In this document: positions 56,424 to 64,000 of the stretch, piece by piece
Numbering within the stretch: position 1 is the stretch's first letter
How the letters are laid out: every line of letters starts with the position of its first letter
Source of the DNA: UBA4722 sp044221135
Lineage (GTDB): Bacteria > Pseudomonadota > Gammaproteobacteria > DSM-16500
Direction of reading: 5' to 3'
NCBI GenBank assembly: GCA_044221135.1
Contig: JBGAPT010000001.1
Location: forward strand, 124,001 to 188,000
Length of the DNA: 64,000 nt
Notes under the pieces: model-generated
The model's input: the letters and a program-made list of their open reading frames with translations, nothing else
Told to the model about the DNA's origin: nothing
The model's database searches: none
Position numbers and translations under genes: made by a program

Positions 56424-57682
56424 CGATCCACCTCTCCAAACACAATATCTAAACTCGATAACACAGCCACCACATCCGCAATCATATGCCCTTTCACTAA
56501 TGTTTCCAGTGCTGCCAAATGTGAAAATCCTGCCGCACGAATTTTGAGACGATACGGTTTATTCGCTCCATCTGATACTAAATACACACCAAACTCACCT
56601 TTAGGATGTTCAATGGCTGCATACGCCTCACCTTCAGGCAAACAATAACCTTCACTCATTAATTTAAAATGATGAATCATGGCTTCCATATCTTCTTTCA
56701 TATTGACACGCGTAGGTGGCGCCACTTTGTGATTATCTGTCATCACTGGACCTGGGTTTTGTTGCAACCACGTCACACACTGACGAATAAGATAATTGGA
56801 TTGCCGTAGTTCTTCTACACGGACTAAATAACGGTCATAACAATCACCCGTCACCCCCACCGGTATAGAAAAATCCAATTTGTCATACACTTCATAAGGC
56901 TGTTTTTTACGTAAATCCCACTCAACACCCGAACCTCGCAACATCGGCCCTGTCAAACCCATCGCAATCGCCTGCTCGGGTGCAATCACGCCAATACCCA
57001 CCGTACGTTGCTTCCAAATACGGTTATCTGTTAATAATGCTTCATATTCATCTACACGCTTAGGAAAGCGCTCCGTAAAATCCCAAATGAAATCCAGCAA
57101 TGAGCCTTGACGATTTTCATTCATCTCAGCGACTTGTTTAGCATCATGCCACTTTGATACTTTATAATGAGGCATTTTCGCTGGTAAATCACGATACACA
57201 CCGCCCGGACGATAATAAGTAGCATGCATGCGCGTACCAGACACTGCTTCATAACAATCCAGTAATTCTTCACGCTCACGAAATGCATACAAAAATAAAG
57301 TCATCGCACCCAGATCAAGGCCATGCGCACCTAACCACAACAAATGATTTAAAATACGCGTCATTTCATCAAACATGACACGAATATATTGCGCGCGTAT
57401 AGGCGGCTCAATTCCCAATAGTTTTTCAATCGCTAACACATAGCCATGTTCATTACACATCATCGATACATAATCTAAACGATCCATATACCCAATGCTG
57501 TGATTATAAGGCTTACTTTCGGCTAATTTTTCTGTAGCACGATGCAACAAACCAATATGAGGATCTGCGCTCACAATCGTTTCACCATCCACTTCCAAAA
57601 TAAGGCGCAATACACCGTGCGCAGCAGGATGTTGCGGGCCAAAATTAAATGTGTAATTGCGGATTTCAGGCATTGCACCCAT
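56420..57682 (-). CDS. nuoD: NADH-quinone oxidoreductase subunit D
   Basis: 49-kDa-type subunit that forms the quinone site with NuoB. 420 residues; FNFGPQHPAAHGVLRL near the N-terminus holds the quinone-binding histidine, and ERVDYVSMM-like RLDYVSMMCNEHGY and the C-terminal DIVFGEVDR are typical. An alternative ATG three codons in is possible. NuoC is a separate gene here rather than fused as in E. coli. Confidence 0.97.
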   Translation of the reverse strand: MGAMPEIRNYTFNFGPQHPAAHGVLRLILEVDGETIVSADPHIGLLHRATEKLAESKPYNHSIGYMDRLDYVSMMCNEHGYVLAIEKLLGIEPPIRAQYIRVMFDEMTRILNHLLWLGAHGLDLGAMTLFLYAFREREELLDCYEAVSGTRMHATYYRPGGVYRDLPAKMPHYKVSKWHDAKQVAEMNENRQGSLLDFIWDFTERFPKRVDEYEALLTDNRIWKQRTVGIGVIAPEQAIAMGLTGPMLRGSGVEWDLRKKQPYEVYDKLDFSIPVGVTGDCYDRYLVRVEELRQSNYLIRQCVTWLQQNPGPVMTDNHKVAPPTRVNMKEDMEAMIHHFKLMSEGYCLPEGEAYAAIEHPKGEFGVYLVSDGANKPYRLKIRAAGFSHLAALETLVKGHMIADVVAVLSSLDIVFGEVDR

Positions 57683-57687
57683 CGCGA

Positions 57688-58356
57688 TTATTCCCCTACC
57701 TGATAACGGTTATCATGACGAATCACTTTAGGTTCTAGGATACGCGCCGTAATACTCACAGGTTCGTACACCACACGCTGCAATTTAGCGTCATAACGCA
57801 CTTCTAAATTACCAATCAATGGAAAATCTTTACGGAATGGATGACCTACAAAACCATAATCAGTCAATAGACGCCGCAAATCAGGATGGCCCACATAAAA
57901 AATACCAAACAGGTCAAATGCTTCGCGTTCAAACCAATTTGCAGCGGGCCAAATGTCTACAACACTAGGCACTTTAAGTTCTGGCTCATTCAGTAGAACA
58001 CGAATACGGATACGCTGATTATGTGTCAGTGATAATAAATGATAAACGCTAGCAAAACGGGGCCCTTTACAAGATGCTTTGTTCAAGGCATCAAACTCAA
58101 CACCTCGCTCAAAACCAGTCGCGGTTGTCGATGTTGTTTCCCATTCAGAAATACCATACTGCAAATAATCTATGCCGCACACATCAATTAATAATTTAAA
58201 ATCAAAATCGGGTTCATCGCGTAGAGCTAAACAAATTTCATGCAAATGTTGAGGTGCAACAACAATCGTTAATTCCCCATAAGCAACGATACTTTTTTCA
58301 AGAAATCGGCCGAAGCGAGTACTGACTTGAGTAGCTAATTCTTTAATACTTAACAT
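57688..58356 (-). CDS. nuoC: NADH-quinone oxidoreductase subunit C
   Basis: 30-kDa-type peripheral subunit, 222 residues. The signature WPAANWFEREAFDLFGI followed by DLRRLLTDYGFVGHPFRKD is diagnostic. Stand-alone, five bases before nuoD and 58 after nuoB. Confidence 0.96.
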   Translation of the reverse strand: MLSIKELATQVSTRFGRFLEKSIVAYGELTIVVAPQHLHEICLALRDEPDFDFKLLIDVCGIDYLQYGISEWETTSTTATGFERGVEFDALNKASCKGPRFASVYHLLSLTHNQRIRIRVLLNEPELKVPSVVDIWPAANWFEREAFDLFGIFYVGHPDLRRLLTDYGFVGHPFRKDFPLIGNLEVRYDAKLQRVVYEPVSITARILEPKVIRHDNRYQVGE

Positions 58357-58414
58357 GGTTATCTCTTAACCGATTTTGTTTATCCGATGACATAGTCGAT
58401 GAGCGCATCAAAAC

Positions 58415-58895
58415 TTAGCGTTCAGTGTTTTTACCCTTGATTTTATTCTGCAATTGTATCACACCGTATAACAAAGCCTCTGCCGTCGGCGGACACCCAG
58501 GCACATACACATCGACAGGCACAATCCGATCACCCACGCACACCCACAACAGAATACGAATAGTGATAATACCCACCCCCATTTGCACACGAACCCATCG
58601 AGATAACCCAGCGCGGCTCCGCCATTTGGTCATACACTTTACGTAATGCAGGTGCCATTTTATTACACAACGTTCCCGCCACAATCATTAAATCCGATTG
58701 CCTAGGGCTCCCACGAAACACCCCTGCTCCGAAGCGATCCAGATCATAACGTGCCGTCGCAGCATGCATCATCTCAACTGCACAACACGCCAAACCAAAT
58801 GACATAGGCCACAACGATCCACTCTGCGCCCAACTAATCAGTTGATCAAGCGACGTCAATAAAAACCCCTGGTTTTTCAAGCCGCTCATTCCCAT
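58415..58895 (-). CDS. nuoB: NADH-quinone oxidoreductase subunit B, apparent frameshift
   Basis: Carries cluster N2, the last Fe-S centre before quinone. The upstream frame gives GLACCAVEMM and MGSCANGGGYYHYSYSVV, then runs GVRG into a TGA at 58532-58530. The expected continuation (DRIVPVDVYVPGCPPTAEALLYG) is in another frame from about 58531. The break lies in a G/T-rich run (58530-58547) that has four net extra bases compared with the conserved S-V-V-R-G-C-D-R-I coding. Uncorrected, the fourth N2 cysteine (YVPGC) is lost. All other nuo genes are intact, so a sequencing error or very recent mutation is likely. Start 58895 has AGGGGG seven bases upstream; 58889 (ATGA overlap with nuoA) is the alternative. 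Confidence 0.85.
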
Positions 58896-59248
58896 TCTAA
58901 CGCCCCCTTTTTCCACTCATAAATAAACCCAACCACTAGCAACCCTAAAAAAATACCCATTGCAGCTAAACCAAACCAACCTAACTGACGAAAAACAACA
59001 GCCCACGGTACTAAAAATGCAGTTTCTAAATCAAAAATAATAAATAAGATCGCAACAAGATAAAAACGTACATCGAAAGGGAGACGTGCATCATCAAAAG
59101 GAGGAAAGCCACATTCGTAAGGAGAATTTTTTTCAATATCAGGCCGCTTAGGGCCTAAAAAATAACCAATCAACTGAGCCGCAACACCCAGTAGCCCACC
59201 AATGACAATAAAAATTAATATAGGCAAATAGTTTTCTAACATGAACAC
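58886..59248 (-). CDS. nuoA: NADH-quinone oxidoreductase subunit A
   Basis: 120 residues, three membrane helices. KNSPYECGFPPFDDARLPFD contains the conserved ECG motif of the first loop, and FLVPWAVVF follows. First gene of the nuo operon, about 90 bases downstream of tRNA-Leu. Confidence 0.96.
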   Translation of the reverse strand: MFMLENYLPILIFIVIGGLLGVAAQLIGYFLGPKRPDIEKNSPYECGFPPFDDARLPFDVRFYLVAILFIIFDLETAFLVPWAVVFRQLGWFGLAAMGIFLGLLVVGFIYEWKKGALEWE

Positions 59249-59335
59249 TCCTAAAATATAACGCTTAGGATAGCTTCCCCAGAGGGAAAATGCTAATCGT
59301 AACTACTACTCACCTCATAACTAGTCGCTGATCTA

Positions 59336-59420
59336 TGGTGCCGAAGGTCGGACTCGAACCGACACGGCTTGCGCCACCACCCCCTCAAGATGGCGTGTCT
59401 ACCAGTTTCACCACTCCGGC
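59336..59420 (-). tRNA. tRNA-Leu (anticodon GAG)
   Basis: 85 bases, - strand, with encoded CCA at 59338-59336. The acceptor stem GCCGGAG pairs with CTTCGGC (one G-T pair); the D arm contains TGGTAGACAC; the anticodon stem CCATC/GGTGG frames the loop TTGAGGG with anticodon GAG; a variable arm with GGCGCAAGCC-type hairpin marks it as class II; the T arm GGTTCGAGTCC is standard. It resembles E. coli tRNA-Leu(GAG). It sits between secG and nuoA on the same strand, a common arrangement, and is probably cotranscribed. Confidence 0.97.
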
Positions 59421-59492
59421 TTTTACTCAAAAATCTCTTATTTAGCGTCCATTCCCGCCAAGGTGCTATTGAACAGAAAAAGTTGAATGGCC

Positions 59493-59831
59493 CTACTTTT
59501 TCTTTTCTTCTGTCATCGGTTGCTTCTCAGCAGGCACCGCAGGAATCGCCTGACTTGGCAATGCCGTAACCGGCAAATTAACCTGTTGAGCCTGTCTTGC
59601 CGCCCTACTAGCCAAATAATTTAACGTAATACTTGTTGTAAAAAATACCAGTGCAAACCCCACTGTTACTCTAAGCAAAAAAGAACCCGATCCGCGACTA
59701 CCAAACACAGTCTGCGATGCGCCACTACCAAAAGCAGCACCCATGGTAGCGCCTTTACCTTGTTGCACTAAAACCAAAATAATCAAACAGGCAACCGTCA
59801 ACACATGGATAATTAAAATAAATTGGTACAT
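59493..59831 (-). CDS. secG: Protein translocase subunit SecG
   Basis: 112 residues with two membrane helices (about residues 2-22 and 52-72). The conserved LIILVLVQQGKGATMGAAFGSGAS motif region identifies it; the tail is Pro/Ala/Lys-rich. It stimulates SecYE-dependent export. It follows tpiA after a 131-base gap that holds a dispersed repeat. Confidence 0.95.
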   Translation of the reverse strand: MYQFILIIHVLTVACLIILVLVQQGKGATMGAAFGSGASQTVFGSRGSGSFLLRVTVGFALVFFTTSITLNYLASRAARQAQQVNLPVTALPSQAIPAVPAEKQPMTEEKKK

Positions 59832-59918
59832 CTCTCCTCCTCTGTTTATATGCTACGCATAAGCAAAGCTTATACTTGCACGTAAGGGAAGAACTACGAT
59901 TCTCCCCGCTTGAAGAAT

Positions 59919-59955
59919 CCCTCACCGCGTAAGGTCAGCGGGAATCGCTGTCTCT
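59919..59955 (-). repeat. Short intercistronic repeat, tpiA-secG gap
   Basis: CTCACCGCGTAAGGTCAGCG and GGAATCGCTGTCTCT on the + strand, beginning eight bases after the tpiA stop. It closely matches 38914-38949. The adjoining CCCCGCTTGAAGAA (from about 59904) also resembles the aceE-aceF copy and could pair with AGCGGGAAT to form a hairpin. Confidence 0.75.
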
Positions 59956-59962
59956 TATTCAG

Positions 59963-60715
59963 TTAAGCTGCTGCTTGGCAAATAGCCAAAAAACTTTTCG
60001 CATCTAACGATGCGCCACCGACTAAACCGCCATCAATATCAGGCATAGAAAATAATAGCGCTGCATTATCTGCTTTAACACTACCGCCGTACAGTATACG
60101 CACTGTATCAGCAACATCAAGACTGTATTCCCTGAGAAGGTTACGAATATATTCATGCACTGCTTGTGCTTGAGCAGGCGTTGCAGTTAAGCCCGTGCCA
60201 ATAGCCCACACAGGCTCATAAGCAATGACCGCTTGCTTAAACATTTCAGCACCCACTAAATGAAGCACAGTCTGAAGCTGTTGAGCAATCACCGCTTCAG
60301 TCTTTCCTTCTGTTCTCTGTTGCTGCGTTTCCCCTACACACAATATCGGCTGCAACCCTGCTTCAATCGCCGTTTTAAATTTCTTTGCCACCAATGTAGA
60401 ATCTTCATTGAACAATAAACGCCTCTCAGAATGACCCACCAAAACATATTGGCAACCATAATCCACCAACATCAAACCAGAAACTTCTCCTGTAAAAGCA
60501 CCCGACTCTCCCAAGTAAAGATTTTGCCCACCCCAAGCAATCAAACTATCTACTAACTGGCTTTCAGCCAATTGCAAATGTACAAAGCTGGGGAAAACAA
60601 CGATAGAGAGGGATGAATAAGCGCGCGTACCTTCTTTTATCTCATTCAACAAGGCTTTAACTTCTACCCGTGAGCCGTGCATTTTCCAATTGCCTGCTAT
60701 TATTTTTTTGCGCAT
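59963..60715 (-). CDS. tpiA: Triose-phosphate isomerase
   Basis: Interconverts dihydroxyacetone phosphate and glyceraldehyde 3-phosphate. ATG 60715 (MRKKIIAGNWKMHG) gives 250 residues; upstream GTG codons would add four residues. Catalytic residues are seen: Lys in GNWKMHG, His in VLVGHSERR and Glu in AYEPVWAIGTG; the phosphate-binding ILYGGSVKADN is near the C-terminus. First of tpiA-secG-tRNA-Leu-nuoA. Confidence 0.97.
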   Translation of the reverse strand: MRKKIIAGNWKMHGSRVEVKALLNEIKEGTRAYSSLSIVVFPSFVHLQLAESQLVDSLIAWGGQNLYLGESGAFTGEVSGLMLVDYGCQYVLVGHSERRLLFNEDSTLVAKKFKTAIEAGLQPILCVGETQQQRTEGKTEAVIAQQLQTVLHLVGAEMFKQAVIAYEPVWAIGTGLTATPAQAQAVHEYIRNLLREYSLDVADTVRILYGGSVKADNAALLFSMPDIDGGLVGGASLDAKSFLAICQAAA

Positions 60716-60792
60716 AAGAATCACCACCGAGTTTGAGTGGCGGTGATTGTAAACGAAAAGGAGGGTTAGTTACAAGAAAAGAGAGAATCTCA

Positions 60793-63700
60793 TCAGATCC
60801 TGCGCGCAGCAATACCGCCAGGCGTAGCAGCAGCTCGTTGCTCCTCCCGTTTTTCCAACTTTGTAATCTCTGTTTGTAACCTATCTACCGTCGCTAACAT
60901 ATGAGCACGGTCGTCGCATTGTTCCTGCGCAGCTTTCTCCACTGCATTGACCCGCTCCACAAGGTCCTTCTCCACTGGTTGTCCTCCTAATGCCTGTTTC
61001 ATCCCTGCGCTAACCATCCACTTCCGAAAGTTTTGAATGATCCCTTTCGCGCCTGCAACTGGCTTGAAATCAGCATCCGCTTTATTTTCTAGCGGAGTTA
61101 ATTTTGCATACTCTCGATGGGCTGTCTCATAACTCGCTTTAAGTTCTTCTACTTTCGCCTTCTGTTGAGCTAATGCAGCACTATTATCCTCATCGGGATT
61201 GCTATTGATTTTTGCTATTGCGTTCGCTGCCTCATCTACCTGCTCTGTGATTGATTTCATGATGTGATCCAGTTGCGTCCTTTTACGTTCTAGCTTCTTC
61301 ACCTCAGTCTCTAACTCTGCAATTCTTTCCTTCGCTTCAGATGCTGGTGATACAAATGCACGCTCTAATAAACTTTGCTCATCCAAATTTCCCTGCTTTG
61401 AATCCTTCGGGGAAACCAACAACGTCCCAAGACGACTTGCCTCGTACCCTTTATCATCAACTGGTTTCTTATCCAAATTCTCTCTCCATTTGCGCTCTAA
61501 TGCTTTCGCTCTTATTTTTAAATCTGGATCGTTCATTTTATCTAAAAGCTCCGACGCATCTTTTCCAAACCGTATGCCAATAAAAATACCATTTTCTGCT
61601 TGTTTCTCCGCTGCCTCAATAGCATGTCTTAACTGTAGCTGCATGCGTTCACCATGCTCTGGAGCCGCGTCCGTATAGGGTTGACAAGACAGCTCTACGA
61701 TATTCATCGGATTCTGTTTGTAACATAGCAGAACCATCGCACCCATTGCTTCTGCCGCTTTTTCTTTATACCACGGATTATACTCAGTCCATGTGTCCTG
61801 CAGGTGAGTCACAAAAAATGTCATTTGACCTTCATCATTTTTACGGCGGTTCACACTAAACTTTTCATTCAAATAAGCATATTTACAATCGTCTTGCTTA
61901 TTCTCCAGAAGCCTAATGATCGCTTTATCACGAGCAATCTCTGGAGTGCTGGTATCTGATTCTTCCTGTCGTTGTTTTATCTCCGCTTTTATTTCAGCAT
62001 CAGAAGTGATATCGGTAATAGCAATAGGCAAGGTCTCTTTCCAATCACTGCCAGCTACGGTAAATGCTGTCTGTTTATTCTTGTACGTCCCTTTCAACTC
62101 ACTGCTTTCCCAATCTAAGCCCTTCATGTCCGTAAGCTGACGTTCATGCTTAGTAATCTGCTTTAGTTGCTCTTCCTGATAGGTTGATAGTTTAGGTTCA
62201 GGATTATCCTGAGGGGATTTGCCTGGGTAAGTAAGCAACGTAGAAGTGACAGATCTGAAATGCCCTGGCCCTGCCTTAGCCATTTCGTCATAAGTCTTTT
62301 GGTCGTCTGCAAACCTCTGTACAAGCGCTTTCATTTCTGGAGAACCCACTTCACATACTTTAGTACATTCACCTGTTACCTGATTAATATAATAAAGTGA
62401 TTGAGGTTCTGTTGCGCCAGCAGGCTGTACCAAAACATAAGCACGCTTACAATCATCTCTCAAAAAAAACTCGTGGGGTTCAGTAAGTGTTGATACTGCA
62501 GACTTTGGTTCCGTCCCAGAGGATACAAACATGCAACCACCCTCCAATTTTTTCATTTCTTTACTTCTGAGTTTTGTACCACGTACCTCCGCAGTCAGTA
62601 TCTCCGCATGGACCCTAAAACTCTCATTAGTATGCACACGCTCCTTGGCTCTAACTTGCAGCAGATTGATATCCTCACCTACCACTTCGGGAAATTTATC
62701 AAGGTGATCTTTAATGGCTGCTGCATCCGGACCTAGATCTTTCTCCAACTGTTGAACTTTCGCCTCCAACTCCTCAGGCTTAACACCCCCATCTTCTATC
62801 ATCCAGCCATTCACAGTATCTTTCATGTCTTGCACAAAGTTACTGGTCTTTGCTATTGCTTGTTTTGCTGAATCAGTTTGTGTTGCAGCGGCTTTCGTTG
62901 CTGCGTCTGCTACTTGCGTTTGTTTTTCTTTTATTCGTTTTTCTTCGTTCTCAAATTTAGTTTGCTCCGCCCTTTGTTTTACTTCTCCTTTATCTGCAGC
63001 TTTCATTTCCTCAGCTACAGTCACTAATTCCCCTGTAGCTTGTTGTATCTGTGCTTGCACAGTAGCTGCACTCTGCTCTAACTCCGCAACTCGCGCTGTA
63101 GCCCGTTTCTTAATAGTAAGCGTTTGGTCTTTTTGTCGTGTTGCCTCGTGTAACAAAGCAGTTTTCTGTTCCAGTGATAATTGAGCTGCTGTTTTTTCCT
63201 GTTGTTTAGCCTCTGGTTGCCCTTGCTGCTCTTCTTTTTTGTCTTGAGCACCGCCGCCCTCAGCAGCTGCTTGTACAGCAGCTGCTTTTTCCTCGCTAAC
63301 CTGTTTATGCAACTCGGCTATTTCAGAAGATAGCTCCATTGTTTTTTTAAAATATTCTTTAAAAGCTGTCTCTGCTTGAGTAATAGTTTCCTTAACCGCT
63401 AACATTACTCTTTGAGTCTCTGTCTGTTCTTCTTGCCATCTTGCAACGTTTCTTTCAATCTCTCTTTTCTTTTCCGATGCTGCTTCAACTTGCTTAGTTT
63501 CAACCTCTCTTTCACGTTGTCTATGCACCTCATACGCTTGTTTTTTTTCTTCTAACCCAGCCAGTGCTTTAGCTTCTTCTTGCTTTGCTTCTGTTATCGT
63601 ACTATCACGTTTCTGTTCAGCCGTTTCTATTGTAGCTCGATGTTTCTTTTCAACCTCTGCTATCTTCTGCTCGACAGGTCCCATCCATTGTTTCAGCTTC

Positions 63701-63993
63701 CCCCATCCTTCCTTCGCATCATAACCATACACATCCAAGGGATGTTTCACAGAAGGAGGTGTTCGAAGAGGTGGAAGATCCTCTAATCTGGTACCCGCAT
63801 CGATCGCATCGTCCCGAGCCTTTTTCTCCTCATCTACCCTGCTTTTACTATTCCTCAGAGCAGCCAACATTTGATTCAATTCTTTAGCATCTGCCTCCTT
63901 TTTTGATTTAATTCTAGCTGCAGCCTCTGCTTTAGATTCGGGTTTTTGTGCTTTTTTTTCCTTTTCTTCGGGAACACTACTACTACCGGTCAT
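60793..63993 (-). CDS. Very large coiled-coil orphan protein
   Basis: At least 1066 residues; ATG at 63993 lies seven bases from the window edge and the frame remains open beyond it, so the start is provisional. No family was recognised. Residues about 1-400 are Lys/Glu/Ala/Gln-rich heptad-like helices (long coiled coil), about 400-800 form a less repetitive, possibly globular part with several cysteines, and about 870-1060 return to coiled coil, ending GGIAARRI. No signal peptide or membrane segment. Large coiled-coil orphans are common among secreted effectors of Legionellales, but no secretion signal can be confirmed from sequence alone. Confidence 0.7.
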   Translation of the reverse strand: MTGSSSVPEEKEKKAQKPESKAEAAARIKSKKEADAKELNQMLAALRNSKSRVDEEKKARDDAIDAGTRLEDLPPLRTPPSVKHPLDVYGYDAKEGWGKLKQWMGPVEQKIAEVEKKHRATIETAEQKRDSTITEAKQEEAKALAGLEEKKQAYEVHRQREREVETKQVEAASEKKREIERNVARWQEEQTETQRVMLAVKETITQAETAFKEYFKKTMELSSEIAELHKQVSEEKAAAVQAAAEGGGAQDKKEEQQGQPEAKQQEKTAAQLSLEQKTALLHEATRQKDQTLTIKKRATARVAELEQSAATVQAQIQQATGELVTVAEEMKAADKGEVKQRAEQTKFENEEKRIKEKQTQVADAATKAAATQTDSAKQAIAKTSNFVQDMKDTVNGWMIEDGGVKPEELEAKVQQLEKDLGPDAAAIKDHLDKFPEVVGEDINLLQVRAKERVHTNESFRVHAEILTAEVRGTKLRSKEMKKLEGGCMFVSSGTEPKSAVSTLTEPHEFFLRDDCKRAYVLVQPAGATEPQSLYYINQVTGECTKVCEVGSPEMKALVQRFADDQKTYDEMAKAGPGHFRSVTSTLLTYPGKSPQDNPEPKLSTYQEEQLKQITKHERQLTDMKGLDWESSELKGTYKNKQTAFTVAGSDWKETLPIAITDITSDAEIKAEIKQRQEESDTSTPEIARDKAIIRLLENKQDDCKYAYLNEKFSVNRRKNDEGQMTFFVTHLQDTWTEYNPWYKEKAAEAMGAMVLLCYKQNPMNIVELSCQPYTDAAPEHGERMQLQLRHAIEAAEKQAENGIFIGIRFGKDASELLDKMNDPDLKIRAKALERKWRENLDKKPVDDKGYEASRLGTLLVSPKDSKQGNLDEQSLLERAFVSPASEAKERIAELETEVKKLERKRTQLDHIMKSITEQVDEAANAIAKINSNPDEDNSAALAQQKAKVEELKASYETAHREYAKLTPLENKADADFKPVAGAKGIIQNFRKWMVSAGMKQALGGQPVEKDLVERVNAVEKAAQEQCDDRAHMLATVDRLQTEITKLEKREEQRAAATPGGIAARRI

Positions 63994-64000
63994 ATCAAAA

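Noticed and set aside
58415..58684. Separate 89-residue gene downstream of nuoB
   Set aside because: Its C-terminal half is the missing end of NuoB (VDVYVPGCPPTAEALLYG); the N-terminal part is out-of-frame nuoB. It is a frameshift product, not a gene.

Overview
The window reads as one contiguous piece of an AT-rich gammaproteobacterial chromosome. The organism is most likely from the order Legionellales (Coxiellaceae- or Legionella-like). Support comes from RF2 with its programmed frameshift, AceE/AceF/Lpd of the homodimeric-E1 type, ibaG-murA, yajC-secD-secF, tpiA-secG-tRNA-Leu-nuoA-N, an LbtU-like porin, a short PutA, many small orphan proteins and dense families of inverted repeats. The species cannot be named from sequence alone. 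No transposase, integrase, phage gene or CRISPR array was seen. One N (23525) and one apparent frameshift (nuoB) suggest a draft-quality assembly.

Layout. 1-8 kb: the tail of a Lys-rich orphan, then lysS-prfB, a tautomerase, a DUF4143 ATPase, prfC and rimI. 8-16 kb: an orphan, the pyruvate dehydrogenase operon aceE-aceF-lpdA, ampE divergent from ibaG-murA. 16-23 kb: two orphans flanked by repeats, a partial arn-type amino-sugar operon (arnE-like, arnB, arnA C-terminal type), peroxiredoxin and an outer-membrane porin. 23-37 kb: RNase T (broken at the N), putA, a cation efflux protein plus a GT-C glycosyltransferase, a cysteine desulfurase, a three-gene glycosyltransferase/methyltransferase operon, a repeat-rich gap, and trmJ divergent from suhB. 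37-44 kb: an mqsRA toxin-antitoxin pair with two matching operators, a small orphan, yajC-secD-secF, a second DUF4143 ATPase, queA and a secreted orphan. 44-61 kb: the complete 14-gene complex I operon nuoA-N, preceded by tRNA-Leu(GAG), secG and tpiA. 61-64 kb: a very large coiled-coil protein of unknown function.

How it fits together. Most of the window is housekeeping: translation (LysRS, RF2, RF3, RimI, TrmJ, QueA, tRNA-Leu), central energy metabolism (PDH complex, triose-phosphate isomerase, proline oxidation feeding electrons to quinone, complex I) and protein export (YajC-SecDF, SecG). The arn-like genes and three or four membrane glycosyltransferases point to decoration of the envelope with lipid-linked sugars.

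The most unusual material is non-coding. (1) Both DUF4143 ATPase genes are single-gene insertions on the + strand between - strand genes. Each is preceded by a large perfect palindrome of related sequence, and in the second copy the palindrome swallows the ribosome-binding site and start codon. (2) A roughly 230-320 bp element occurs three times. Its long central stem differs in sequence between copies yet stays paired, while the apex is conserved. (3) A short element recurs just after the stop codon in three intercistronic gaps. (4) Several further inverted-repeat families sit between genes.
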